Assembly (NCBI GenBank): GCA_030066795.1
Contig: JASJAW010000036.1
Coordinates: forward strand, 1-64,000
Reading direction: 5' to 3'
Source: Dinoroseobacter sp.
GTDB lineage: Bacteria > Pseudomonadota > Alphaproteobacteria > Rhodobacterales > Rhodobacteraceae
DNA length: 64,000 nucleotides
The notes under the pieces are model-generated. The model searched no databases, was not told the origin of the DNA, and was given only the letters and a program-made list of their open reading frames with translations. The translations under genes were made by a program, and so were the position numbers. Below, in pieces: positions 17,139 to 25,620 of the stretch (positions within the stretch are counted from its first letter, which is position 1; each line of letters begins with the position of its first letter).

Positions 17139-18959
17139 ATGTTCCACCTGCCCTATCCCGCCCGCGACGTGGCCACCGATGCTGGCGCCGCACCTTTGGG
17201 AGACCTGCCGGACTGGGACCTGAGCGATCTTTACGCAGCACCGGATGCGACCGAATTCGGCCGCGACATGGAGTGGCTGGAGCGCGCTTGCAGCGATTTC
17301 GCCGCCGACTACGAAGGCAAGCTGGGTGAACTCGATGCAGCGGGTCTTCTGGACTGCGTGCAGCGCTACGAGCGGATCGACATTGTGGCCGGGCGGATCA
17401 TGTCTTTTGCCGGGTTGCGGTATTACCAGAACACCACAGACGCGGAACGCGCGCAGTTCATGGCGAACGCGCAGGACAAGATCACGACTTTTACCACGCC
17501 GCTGGTGTTCTACAGCCTCGAGATCAACCGCATTCCGGACGACCAGCTGGACGCGATGTTTGCCGAGAACGCCGATCTGGGCCGTTACAAGCCCGTATTC
17601 GACCGCTTGCGGGCGATGAAGCCCCATCAGCTGAGCGACGAACTGGAGAAGTTCCTCCACGACAACTCGACCGTCGGCGCCGCCGCGTGGAACCGCTTGT
17701 TTGATGAGACCATTGCCGGGTTAGAGTTCACGGTAGACGGCGAAAGCTACAACATCGAGGGCTGTCTGAATTTCCTATCAGAGCCGGAGCGCGACAAACG
17801 GGAAGCAGCCGCGAAGGAACTCGTCCGCGTTTTCGGGTCGAATATCAAACTCTTTTCGCGGGTGCATAACACGCTCGCGAAGGAAAAAGAGATCACCGAC
17901 CGCTGGCGGAAGTTGCCCACCCCGCAATCAGGCCGGCATCTGGCCAATCACGTGGAACCTGAGGTGGTCGAAGCACTGCGCAATGCGGTTGTCGCCGCCT
18001 ATCCGAAACTCAGCCACCGGTATTACAAGCTCAAGGCGAAATGGATGGGCCTTGAGACGATGGAAGTCTGGGACCGCAATGCGCCACTGCCCATGGAAGA
18101 AACACGGCTTGTGAACTGGGACGAGGCCCGCTCCACGGTGCTGGACGCCTATGCCGGGTTCGACCCCGAAATGGCAAAAATTGCCGAGCCGTTTTTTGAC
18201 AAAGGCTGGATCGATGCTGGCGTGAAGCCAGGCAAGGCGCCGGGCGCCTTCGCGCACCCCACCGTGTCTGAGGTGCATCCCTACGTCATGCTGAACTATC
18301 TCGGAAAACCGCGCGATGTGATGACGCTCGCCCATGAGCTGGGCCACGGCGTGCATCAGGTGCTCGCGGCCGGACAAGGCGAACTTCTGAGCTCTACCCC
18401 GCTGACACTGGCCGAGACCGCAAGCGTCTTTGGTGAGATGCTCACCTTCCAAAAACTGCTGGATGGCGCGCAGGACCAAACGCAGCGCAAGGTTCTGCTG
18501 GCCGGCAAGGTCGAGGACATGATCAATACGGTTGTGCGCCAGATCGCGTTTTACGATTTCGAATGCAAACTGCACGACGCCCGCCGAGAAGGGGAGCTGA
18601 CGCCTGAAGATATAGGCGCGTTGTGGATGTCGGTGCAGGGCGAAAGCCTCGGGCCCGCGTTCAATTTCATGGACGGGTACGAGACCTTCTGGGCCTACAT
18701 CCCGCATTTCGTGCATTCGCCCTTCTATGTCTATGCATATGCCTTCGGCGATGGTCTGGTAAATGCGCTGTATGCGGTCTACGCGGAAGGCGATCCGGAC
18801 TTCCAGAGCAAGTATTTCGACATGCTCAAGGCCGGTGGATCCAAGCACCACAAGGAGCTTCTGGCGCCGTTTGGACTGGATGCCTCGGACCCTGCCTTCT
18901 GGGACAAGGGATTGTCGATGATCTCGGGCATGATCGACGAGTTGGAAGCGATGGACTGA
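17139..18959 (+). CDS. pepF: Oligoendopeptidase F (M3 family)
   Basis: A 606-aa cytoplasmic zinc metallopeptidase that cleaves short peptides. The M3 motif HExxH is in LAHELGHGVHQ (about residue 400), followed by the third ligand in LAETASVFGEM. Length and the N-terminal DWDLSDLY block fit PepF. The ATG at 17139 has GGAGG 7 bases upstream; the in-frame ATG at 17103 has no SD. Confidence 0.93.
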   Translation: MFHLPYPARDVATDAGAAPLGDLPDWDLSDLYAAPDATEFGRDMEWLERACSDFAADYEGKLGELDAAGLLDCVQRYERIDIVAGRIMSFAGLRYYQNTTDAERAQFMANAQDKITTFTTPLVFYSLEINRIPDDQLDAMFAENADLGRYKPVFDRLRAMKPHQLSDELEKFLHDNSTVGAAAWNRLFDETIAGLEFTVDGESYNIEGCLNFLSEPERDKREAAAKELVRVFGSNIKLFSRVHNTLAKEKEITDRWRKLPTPQSGRHLANHVEPEVVEALRNAVVAAYPKLSHRYYKLKAKWMGLETMEVWDRNAPLPMEETRLVNWDEARSTVLDAYAGFDPEMAKIAEPFFDKGWIDAGVKPGKAPGAFAHPTVSEVHPYVMLNYLGKPRDVMTLAHELGHGVHQVLAAGQGELLSSTPLTLAETASVFGEMLTFQKLLDGAQDQTQRKVLLAGKVEDMINTVVRQIAFYDFECKLHDARREGELTPEDIGALWMSVQGESLGPAFNFMDGYETFWAYIPHFVHSPFYVYAYAFGDGLVNALYAVYAEGDPDFQSKYFDMLKAGGSKHHKELLAPFGLDASDPAFWDKGLSMISGMIDELEAMD

Positions 18960-19030
18960 AGACCGCTTTCCACTAGGGCGGACAGGTCAGGACCATCATT
19001 TTTTAAGCAAGGACGAAAGGAGGCGGCATC

Positions 19031-19279
19031 TTGGACCAAAGCCCGCCTCCGGATCGCACGGCGCAACTGAAAGACCTCGTGCAGCGCTGGAGGGACAGGG
19101 TGGCCAAGGTGGTACCGCCCGGGTTCCGGTGGCTCGCGGGGCTTTTGTTGATCCTTGGCGGCGTCCTCGGTTTTCTGCCCGTGCTTGGGTTCTGGATGAT
19201 CCCGCTCGGGCTTGCCGTGGCGGCCCTTGATGTCGCGCCGCTCAGGCGGTGGTGGCGCGCGCGGCGACGGTCGCGTTAG
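19031..19279 (+). CDS. Small membrane protein
   Basis: An 82-aa protein with one long or two short membrane segments (WLAGLLLILGGVLGFLPVLG and MIPLGLAVAALDV) and a very basic tail (RRWWRARRRSR), so the C terminus is probably cytoplasmic. It resembles small PGPGW-like membrane proteins. The start is TTG at 19031: a full SD, AAAGGAGG, lies 7 bases upstream and no ATG is available. Its TAG overlaps the TAA of the convergent tadC by two bases. Confidence 0.65.
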   Translation: MDQSPPPDRTAQLKDLVQRWRDRVAKVVPPGFRWLAGLLLILGGVLGFLPVLGFWMIPLGLAVAALDVAPLRRWWRARRRSR

Positions 19280-20271
19280 TCGCCGAACACATCCAGCCAG
19301 CGGATCACCACCGGAGTCAGGGTGATCATGAACAAGGTCGGCATCATCAGCGCCGCCATCACACCCGACATCTGCACAGGCAGCTTGTTTGCACGTTCCT
19401 GCGCGCGCAACTCTCGCGCCATCCGCATTTCTTCGGCATAAGTGGCAAGCGCTTCGCCTACGCTGGTGCCGAATTGCTGTGATTGCAGAACCACATGGGT
19501 GAACGACGCCATTTCCTCGACGCCTGTGCGTTCTGCCATGTCGATAAAGGCACGGTCGCGATCTTTGCCGGCGTTCACTTCCATTTGGATTATCGCAAAT
19601 TCCTGAGCCAGGGCGGGACTTACTTCGACCAGTTCGCGGGAGACGCGATCCATCGCAGTGTCAAATCCGAGGCCGGCTTCGACGGCAACTTGCAGAAGGT
19701 CGAGCGCATTGGGAAGCCCATGCTCGATGGCGGTCTTGCGCGCTTTGACCCGTCGGTGCAGCCAGATGGTCGGACCATAGAACCCCACGAAAGCTAGTGC
19801 AGCGGCGATCTTGAGTTGCTGCGCAAAAGTAAGTTGTAAAACCGCATCCGGCAAAGGCAACCAGCCTTGGATTGATGCCGGCGCATAGATCGTCGCGATA
19901 AAGGCAAGCGGCAGACCGATCGCAAGCAGGCTACGCGCCAGATAGTAGTTCCAAACACCGTCGGGATTATAGAGACCCGCCCGCTTCAGTTTAAGCGCTG
20001 TGCGACTACGTTCCTTCTTCGATGAGGGAATAAACGCCTTCAAAAGCCCTTCCGGATCACGTTCTTTGGGCCGCACCAGCAACCCGTTGGATCCGGCGCC
20101 CACACTGGGCACGGCGATCGCCTTCATCCGGCGCGCTTCGGCGGAAGGGCCCGCGAACACTGACGACACACCGACAACAGCAATGAAAACACCCAACCCC
20201 AGCGCGAACAAAACGAGCGTCTGTTCGGTTAACCCAAAAGCCTGAATTTTCGCAATCAAATCAGCCATCAT
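19276..20271 (-). CDS. tadC: Tad pilus inner-membrane protein TadC
   Basis: A 331-aa type II secretion F-domain protein. The GspF-type core is LPNALDLLQVAVEAGLGFDTAMDRVS through RTGVEEMASFTHVVLQSQQFGTS, flanked by membrane segments near residues 20, 120, 160 and the C terminus. With TadB it forms the inner-membrane platform on which the CpaF ATPase acts. It is the last gene of the locus; no tadD follows. ATG at 20271. Confidence 0.9.
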   Translation of the reverse strand: MMADLIAKIQAFGLTEQTLVLFALGLGVFIAVVGVSSVFAGPSAEARRMKAIAVPSVGAGSNGLLVRPKERDPEGLLKAFIPSSKKERSRTALKLKRAGLYNPDGVWNYYLARSLLAIGLPLAFIATIYAPASIQGWLPLPDAVLQLTFAQQLKIAAALAFVGFYGPTIWLHRRVKARKTAIEHGLPNALDLLQVAVEAGLGFDTAMDRVSRELVEVSPALAQEFAIIQMEVNAGKDRDRAFIDMAERTGVEEMASFTHVVLQSQQFGTSVGEALATYAEEMRMARELRAQERANKLPVQMSGVMAALMMPTLFMITLTPVVIRWLDVFGD

Positions 20272-20280
20272 GCCCTCGCG

Positions 20281-21252
20281 TCAGAATTTGAAGTTAACCA
20301 GGCGGTAGAGCACAAAGGCCTGTAACATGACCAAAGACACACTCAGAATTGCAGCTTTGTGGAACAGCGGCTCATGCCATACATCGCCATAGAATGTGGG
20401 CGCGGTCGTGTGCACAGACAAGAAGATCCCAATCGGCAGGACCGACAGGATAAACGCACTCAAGCGCCCCTCGGCGGAGATCGCCGAAATCTTTTTTCGC
20501 ATGGTCGCGCGGTCCCGCATAACCTTGGCAAGAACCTGTAGAACGCGTGCCAGGTTGCCGCCGCTGCCGTGCTGTATTCCGACGCAAACCGCCATATAGC
20601 GCGCGTCGTCTGATCCGGTGCGGTCCGCGAAGTCGTCGAAGGCCGAAACCAGTTCATCCCCGAAGGCGATCTGGTCTTCGATCAGTCCGAACTCGGTGCC
20701 CACAGGGTCCGCCATTTCCGCGGCGACATTGGACACCGTAACGTTCAAGGGATGGCCCACCTTCAGGCCGCGTGCCATCTGATCAAGCGCTTCGGGCAAC
20801 TGCCGTTCAAGCTTCTCTTGCCGCCGCCGCCGGGCTTCGTGCACGAACAAGAAGGGGAAAGCGAAAGCGCTGGCCACGGCAAGAATGGCCGATGGCTGCT
20901 GGTCAAAGCGCATTTGCGCCAGCAGGTAGACCACCACACCAAAGGCGCCGGACAGGACCAGAAAGCCGGGTATACCATAGGTGAACCCAGACTGCTTCAG
21001 CGCACTCGACAGCGCAGACGGTGAGAACTTCGATCCGCGCTTTGCGGTTCCGGCGTCTTTCAGCAGCAGGGAATATGTCTCTTCCGGGCTTTTCCCGCTT
21101 CGCAGCATCGACATGCGACGGTTGCGGGCTTCGGCGTCTGTCTCGCGTGGAGACAAAAGGTGACGCAGCCCCTCAAACGCGAGAAGAGCGCCCACAAACA
21201 CCGCAATGTAAAGGACAATCATGGCCGCGTCGGCTTCAAGCTGAGGGATCAT
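20281..21252 (-). CDS. tadB: Tad pilus inner-membrane protein TadB
   Basis: A 323-aa F-domain protein with the same architecture as TadC: membrane helices near the N terminus and at residues 100-140, the LPEALDQMARGLKVGHPL to RTGSDDARYMAVCVGIQHGSGGNL F-domain, and C-terminal helices. It lies 9 bases upstream of tadC and overlaps cpaF by 4 bases (ATGA), the usual tadA-tadB-tadC order. It should pair with TadC in the pilus assembly platform. Confidence 0.9.
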   Translation of the reverse strand: MIPQLEADAAMIVLYIAVFVGALLAFEGLRHLLSPRETDAEARNRRMSMLRSGKSPEETYSLLLKDAGTAKRGSKFSPSALSSALKQSGFTYGIPGFLVLSGAFGVVVYLLAQMRFDQQPSAILAVASAFAFPFLFVHEARRRRQEKLERQLPEALDQMARGLKVGHPLNVTVSNVAAEMADPVGTEFGLIEDQIAFGDELVSAFDDFADRTGSDDARYMAVCVGIQHGSGGNLARVLQVLAKVMRDRATMRKKISAISAEGRLSAFILSVLPIGIFLSVHTTAPTFYGDVWHEPLFHKAAILSVSLVMLQAFVLYRLVNFKF

Positions 21253-22637
21253 GCCGTCACCTCGTCACGCTGGAAGATATCCGCCGGCAAGTCTATGCCG
21301 GCCGCTGTGAGGTGACCTGCACACCGCGGGCGAATGCCAGTTACCTGGTTCTGACCAAGGATTTCACCGGCTTCCGTCCGTCCGGTGCGGCGGAACACCA
21401 TAATGTCCTGCATTGTAACGACGTCGCCCTCCATCCCGGTGATCTCCGAGATGCTCATCACGCGTCGCTTGCCATCACTTAACCGGCTGAGCTGCACAAC
21501 AACGTGGATACCGGCTGCGATTTGCCCCCGGATCGTCCGCGCTGGCAGATCCGAGCCCATCATGGTCACCATCTGTTCAAGCCGGCCCAGCGCATCGCGC
21601 GCGGTGTTTGCGTGCACGGTGGTCATCGACCCGTCATGGCCTGTGTTCATCGCTTGCAGCATGTCGAAGCATTCTGGGCCGCGAACCTCGCCCACGATGA
21701 TCCGGTCCGGTCGCATTCGCAGGGCGTTTCGGACAAGATCCCGCTGCGAAATCGCGCCGCTGCCCTCCACATTCGCCGGCCGGGTTTCCAGCCGGACAAC
21801 GTGCTCCTGCTGGAGTTGCAGCTCGGCCGCGTCCTCGATCGTTACGATCCGCTCACGCCCATCGATCTGGGACGACATCGCGTTCAGCAAGGTGGTCTTG
21901 CCCGAACCGGTCCCGCCCGAAATCAACACGTTCAGGCGTGCAGAAACCAAGGCTTCCAGAAGCATCGCTGCTTTCGGTGTCATCGTGCCCTGATCGACCA
22001 AGCTCTGCATGGTGAACGGGTTGCGGGCGAATTTCCGGATCGACAATGCAGGTCCGTCAACCGAACAGGGCCGGATGATCGCGTTTACGCGGCTGCCATC
22101 CTCCAAACGCGCATCGACCCAAGGCTGAGACTCATCGATCCGCCGACCGACGCGCGACACTATACGGTCGATAATCCGGAGCAAGTGACGTTCATTGCGA
22201 AACCGAACGCCCGTGGCTTCGAGCACACCATGACGTTCCACGTAAACCTGCTTGTGAGAGTTGACGAGGATATCGTTGACAGTCGGATCGGCCAGAAGCG
22301 GCTCCAGCGGCCCAAGGCCCAACACTTCATCGATCAGTTCGTCGACAAGTTCCTGAAATGCATCCGACCGTATCGGCGTGTTCTCCGCCTCCAGCATCTG
22401 GGACACAAGCGCCGCGATCTGGCGCCGCAGCTCGGCCTGCTCGACCTTGTCGATCATCGACAGGTTCAGACGGTCCAGAAGCGCCTCATGCATACGGCTT
22501 TTGAGCTCGAGATGATCCTGCAAGGCGCGATCGATTTTAATACGGTGATCGGCAGCAGGGGCCACGTTTTCACGTCCGTTGAGATGAAGGACGTTAGATG
22601 TGTCCTCTTTGGACCGATTTCTGAAGTCCCTGAACAT
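21249..22637 (-). CDS. cpaF: Tad/Flp pilus assembly ATPase CpaF (TadA)
   Basis: A 462-aa secretion ATPase of the VirB11/GspE superfamily that powers Flp pilus assembly. Walker A is SGGTGSGKTTLLNAM; Walker B/Asp box and His box are in RPDRIIVGEVRGPECFDMLQAMNTGHDGSMTTVHAN (positions about 300-345). The N-terminal domain before residue 80 is less conserved. The ATG at 22637 overlaps the cpaE stop by one base (TGATG). Confidence 0.94.
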   Translation of the reverse strand: MFRDFRNRSKEDTSNVLHLNGRENVAPAADHRIKIDRALQDHLELKSRMHEALLDRLNLSMIDKVEQAELRRQIAALVSQMLEAENTPIRSDAFQELVDELIDEVLGLGPLEPLLADPTVNDILVNSHKQVYVERHGVLEATGVRFRNERHLLRIIDRIVSRVGRRIDESQPWVDARLEDGSRVNAIIRPCSVDGPALSIRKFARNPFTMQSLVDQGTMTPKAAMLLEALVSARLNVLISGGTGSGKTTLLNAMSSQIDGRERIVTIEDAAELQLQQEHVVRLETRPANVEGSGAISQRDLVRNALRMRPDRIIVGEVRGPECFDMLQAMNTGHDGSMTTVHANTARDALGRLEQMVTMMGSDLPARTIRGQIAAGIHVVVQLSRLSDGKRRVMSISEITGMEGDVVTMQDIMVFRRTGRTEAGEILGQNQVTGIRPRCAGHLTAAGIDLPADIFQRDEVTA

Positions 22638-23860
22638 CAGACCCTCTCCTCATTCTTTGTCTTTGGTGCGTTCGGTGCGCCTTGCTGCACGGTTTTGGCC
22701 ATCCGGACGAAACTGCGTCCAAGCCCACTCCCTGGTTTTGACGCAACTGCGGGGCGGCCAAGGTCAACAGCTTTGCGCGCAATATCGGGAGCATCCGGCA
22801 GCCAGTGTTCGATATCGCGACCCAGAATGGTTTGCGCTTGCTTCAAGGCTTCAGACCGAAACATCGGTTTGCTTTCGCGGTTCACGATGAGATCAACCCG
22901 AGGACGAAAGTGCTCATACTCGAGGAAATCAAGCAGTCGGCGCACCTGCCGCACGCAGGGCACACTGGTATCCATCACCACCTCAAGCCGCGCCGCGCGC
23001 GACAGAACAGGTTCAACCCAATCCACCAGCGCTTGCGGCAAATCGAAGACGACGTACTCGTACTCCGCACTCAGCAGATTGATCAGGTGCTCCACCATCT
23101 CGGCGGAAAAGGATTGAAGCGGCATGATCGATGCCGGTGCGCACAAGACGTCCAGACCCGACGCGTGACGCTGCAAAATACCGTGCATGAAATGCGCATC
23201 GGGGAGCTCTGTGGCTTCAGCCAATTGCTGCATCCCACCATTGTCCTCAAGATCAAGGAAGACACCGGCGTTTCCGAACTGCATATCCAGGTCGACCAGG
23301 GCAACACGCGGCGTTCCCGGCAATTTGGCAAGCCCCAGAGCGAGGTTCACCGCAACAGTTGTCGCGCCTACGCCACCGCGGGACTTCGTGACCGCGATCA
23401 CGGAACTGCGCGGCGCCGTCTCCGCCTCGGGCACCGGCGCCGGAGGCGTTGTCTCCTGCAGTTCTTTCCTTAGCAAGGCCCGGAATTTGTCACCCTTGAT
23501 AGAGAAGGGCAGAACGTGATCCACGCCAACGTCCAGCAAATCGCGGGCTTTTTGCAGGGACAGGTCGTTTTTCGTGAGCGCCACGACCACGTTATCCTCG
23601 GACCTGTCGGACAGGATCTCTTTGAGCTTGTGCAACTCCAGCTCGTCTTCCGGGTTAGCCTCGAACACGACGACGCGGTTTGTCACAAAAAGCCCGCCCG
23701 CCTCCCCGATCTCGGCGAGAGACAGGGTTTCGGAAGCGACTGACAGTTCCGGCGACTGGATCAGTGCGCGTTCAATCGCGTCTACCAGTTTGGGGTTGCG
23801 CGACAATACAAGAACGGACGCTTGGGCGGTTGTATCCATCTCGCGGGCAAACATGTTCAT
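22637..23860 (-). CDS. cpaE: Tad pilus localisation ATPase CpaE/TadZ
   Basis: A 407-aa protein with an N-terminal atypical receiver-like domain (about residues 10-130) and a C-terminal ParA/MinD-type ATPase domain. The deviant Walker A is KSRGGVGATTVAVNLALG, and VALVDLDMQFGNAG is the A' motif. TadZ proteins place the Tad machinery at the pole. The ATG at 23860 has GGAGAG upstream; a GTG two codons earlier is also possible. 115 bases without a gene separate it from cpaB, where other Tad loci carry a secretin gene. Confidence 0.9.
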   Translation of the reverse strand: MNMFAREMDTTAQASVLVLSRNPKLVDAIERALIQSPELSVASETLSLAEIGEAGGLFVTNRVVVFEANPEDELELHKLKEILSDRSEDNVVVALTKNDLSLQKARDLLDVGVDHVLPFSIKGDKFRALLRKELQETTPPAPVPEAETAPRSSVIAVTKSRGGVGATTVAVNLALGLAKLPGTPRVALVDLDMQFGNAGVFLDLEDNGGMQQLAEATELPDAHFMHGILQRHASGLDVLCAPASIMPLQSFSAEMVEHLINLLSAEYEYVVFDLPQALVDWVEPVLSRAARLEVVMDTSVPCVRQVRRLLDFLEYEHFRPRVDLIVNRESKPMFRSEALKQAQTILGRDIEHWLPDAPDIARKAVDLGRPAVASKPGSGLGRSFVRMAKTVQQGAPNAPKTKNEERV

Positions 23861-23975
23861 TCGCACTCTCCGGTTCGGTTGGCGCCGTCAGTCAGACACA
23901 CTCGGTCTGTGCACCTCGAGGGATGCCTGGCGCTCCACGCAGTAATAAATTTCAGATGAGCTGCCGAACGGCCGC

Positions 23976-24779
23976 TCAGTTCAGTTCAACTTCCTGCACA
24001 TCCGCACCGCGGCGTACCGTGACGATCGACTTCAGATCTGGCGTCTCGACAGGGCCTTCTTCGCTCAGAATGTCCTTTAGCCGGATCATCGCCATCGGCT
24101 CGTCAACAACCGCATCAAGCGTGCGTAGGGTCAGGCTCAGCTTGCCAGCGCTTTGCGCCAACGCGATTTTCTGACTGTCCTCCGGGGTAACCTCGACCGT
24201 GACTGTGCGTGCGACCGTCGGCGAGTCCTGGTCCTCAGCAGAAACCTGGTCGACACCAATTATCTTTACGTTTTGCAGGATGGTCACAGTTCGCAGGTCT
24301 GAGCCCCCACCCCGTGTCAGCACCAGATCAACACGGTCGCCTGGCGTTACAAACCCACCGACCGCCGTCACTGCGTCCACGCGGATCGCGACAGCGCGCA
24401 TGTTTGGACCCAGTTTCTGAACCAAAGTAACCTTTTCGCCAAACTCGGATAATTTCGCCTCGAGCAGCAGTTCACCTGCAAACAGTCTTGCCCGCGCGCG
24501 ACGCGGCTCGCCATCGCTTTGGGGCAGCACGTCTGACCGGTCGAGATAGACACCGTCAGGAACGGCATTCTTAGGCCAAGCCTGAGTGGTAATATGGGAC
24601 GCTTCGATCGGGTCGCCGTACGGAACATCGGCACGCGCGACGAGCACTTCGACCATTTCAGGTCCCTGCGTCGGCGTAACGACCACACGCTCTTCCTGCA
24701 AATTCTCTTGTGCAAAGTACACGGCACCGGCTGCGACGCCGACTCCGAGAATCGTGACCAGTAAAGATTTGATACGCAT
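23976..24779 (-). CDS. cpaB: Flp pilus assembly protein CpaB (RcpC)
   Basis: A 267-aa periplasmic protein with an N-terminal membrane anchor (SLLVTILGVGVAAGAVYFAQ) and a SAF domain beginning VEVLVARADVPYGDPIEASH, followed by the RcpC/CpaB C-terminal domain with VTPGDRVDLVLTR. RcpC is thought to bind peptidoglycan and help the secretin. In most Tad loci the secretin gene (cpaC/rcpA) follows directly; here it is missing. It is separated from flp by a strong hairpin. Confidence 0.92.
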   Translation of the reverse strand: MRIKSLLVTILGVGVAAGAVYFAQENLQEERVVVTPTQGPEMVEVLVARADVPYGDPIEASHITTQAWPKNAVPDGVYLDRSDVLPQSDGEPRRARARLFAGELLLEAKLSEFGEKVTLVQKLGPNMRAVAIRVDAVTAVGGFVTPGDRVDLVLTRGGGSDLRTVTILQNVKIIGVDQVSAEDQDSPTVARTVTVEVTPEDSQKIALAQSAGKLSLTLRTLDAVVDEPMAMIRLKDILSEEGPVETPDLKSIVTVRRGADVQEVELN

Positions 24780-24840
24780 GAGACGCCCTCGACTTACTTG
24801 CTATACTCGTAGGGAGGCATGAAGTGGCCCCGGTCCTTTG

Positions 24841-24870
24841 GGCCTGCGCGCGCTTTGGAACGCGCAGGCC
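24841..24870 (-). terminator. Strong hairpin between flp and cpaB
   Basis: GGCCTGCGCG (24841-24850) and CGCGCAGGCC (24861-24870) form a perfect 10-bp stem with a 10-base loop, 28 bases after the flp stop. There is no good U-tract on the minus strand, so it may act as a partial terminator or an RNA-processing/stabilising stem that lets pilin mRNA exceed machinery mRNA. Confidence 0.6.
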
Positions 24871-24897
24871 GAACTCTTAGCGGTAGGAACAGCCCGA

Positions 24898-25116
24898 TTA
24901 CTGGACAGTTCCGACATCGGAAGCACCAGCGCAGGTGCCAGCCGAGATACCGTTACATGCATCCTGAACGTTCTGTTCAACCTCTGCGCCGAGGTTAGAC
25001 ATCAGTGCGGTGCCAACTGCGGTCACAACCAACAGAGCCACGCCGTACTCGACCATGGCCGCGCCGCAGTCGTCTTTGATGAAGTGCTTTGCACGCTTGA
25101 GAAGCTTAAGTGCCAT
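24898..25116 (-). CDS. flp: Flp family type IVb pilin
   Basis: A 72-aa prepilin. The basic leader (KLLKRAKHFIKDDCG) is followed by the processing site G-AAMVEY, with Glu+5 and Tyr+6 of the Flp motif, and the hydrophobic helix GVALLVVTAVGTALM. The C-terminal part has two Cys (DAC, GTC) that may form a disulfide. The ATG at 25116 has GGAGGG upstream. It is the first gene of the locus. The peptidase that would cleave it is not in this window. Confidence 0.93.
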   Translation of the reverse strand: MALKLLKRAKHFIKDDCGAAMVEYGVALLVVTAVGTALMSNLGAEVEQNVQDACNGISAGTCAGASDVGTVQ

Positions 25117-25620
25117 TACTCGTAACCCTCCATAGGGATTTCAATTGTTACTCAGAACTGAGGCTGAACTACCCCCACTCCGGTCCCACACAACTCGGGA
25201 GACAGGGAAAGTGTATCGGCGGCCAAAACCGTCCGCGTCCGCCATACCTCGCAAAAATACAACCTTTACGTGTGGAAAACGGCAAATTTGGCTAGATTTT
25301 GGTAAGATTTTGACGCGCACTGCCTTGGTTTTGACGTGAATCGCTCCGATTCGAGCCAGAATCACGGCTTTCGAGCGCTCTTTGGGTAAACAATTTTGGG
25401 ACCACAGGGGAATTATTGCCGACTGTTGAACAGTTTGGCCGTTTTTGGGCACACCCAGACAGGCATAAAAACAAATATACTCAATTAATTCAGTGCTCTA
25501 CAGGGATATTGCTGAAGCGGCATCATTCCCACCAAGCGAATGCGCCCGGTAGTATCAGTCGGGTTAAACTATCGTAGCCGAGTGCCGAGTGTTTTGTTTT
25601 GGCGCGTTGTGGTGAATGTA
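25117..25620. other. Divergent AT-rich regulatory region between flp and luxR-type gene
   Basis: 504 bases without a convincing gene, more AT-rich than the neighbours. It must hold the promoters of flp (minus) and the LuxR-type gene (plus). Three related GATTTTG/GGTTTTG words at 25295, 25306 and 25327 (offsets 11 and 21 bp) lie about 180-220 bases upstream of flp. Confidence 0.6.
25295..25336. promoter_or_regulatory. Phased direct repeats upstream of flp
   Basis: GATTTTG at 25295-25301 and 25306-25312, then GGTTTTG at 25327-25333. The last two extend to TTTTGACG (25308-25315 and 25329-25336). Offsets of 11 and 21 bp keep them on one face of the helix. A binding site for the neighbouring LuxR-type regulator is possible. 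Confidence 0.35.

Noticed and set aside
21504-23117. 537-aa plus-strand frame opposite cpaF/cpaE
   Set aside because: Fully antisense to two well-identified genes and without any domain.
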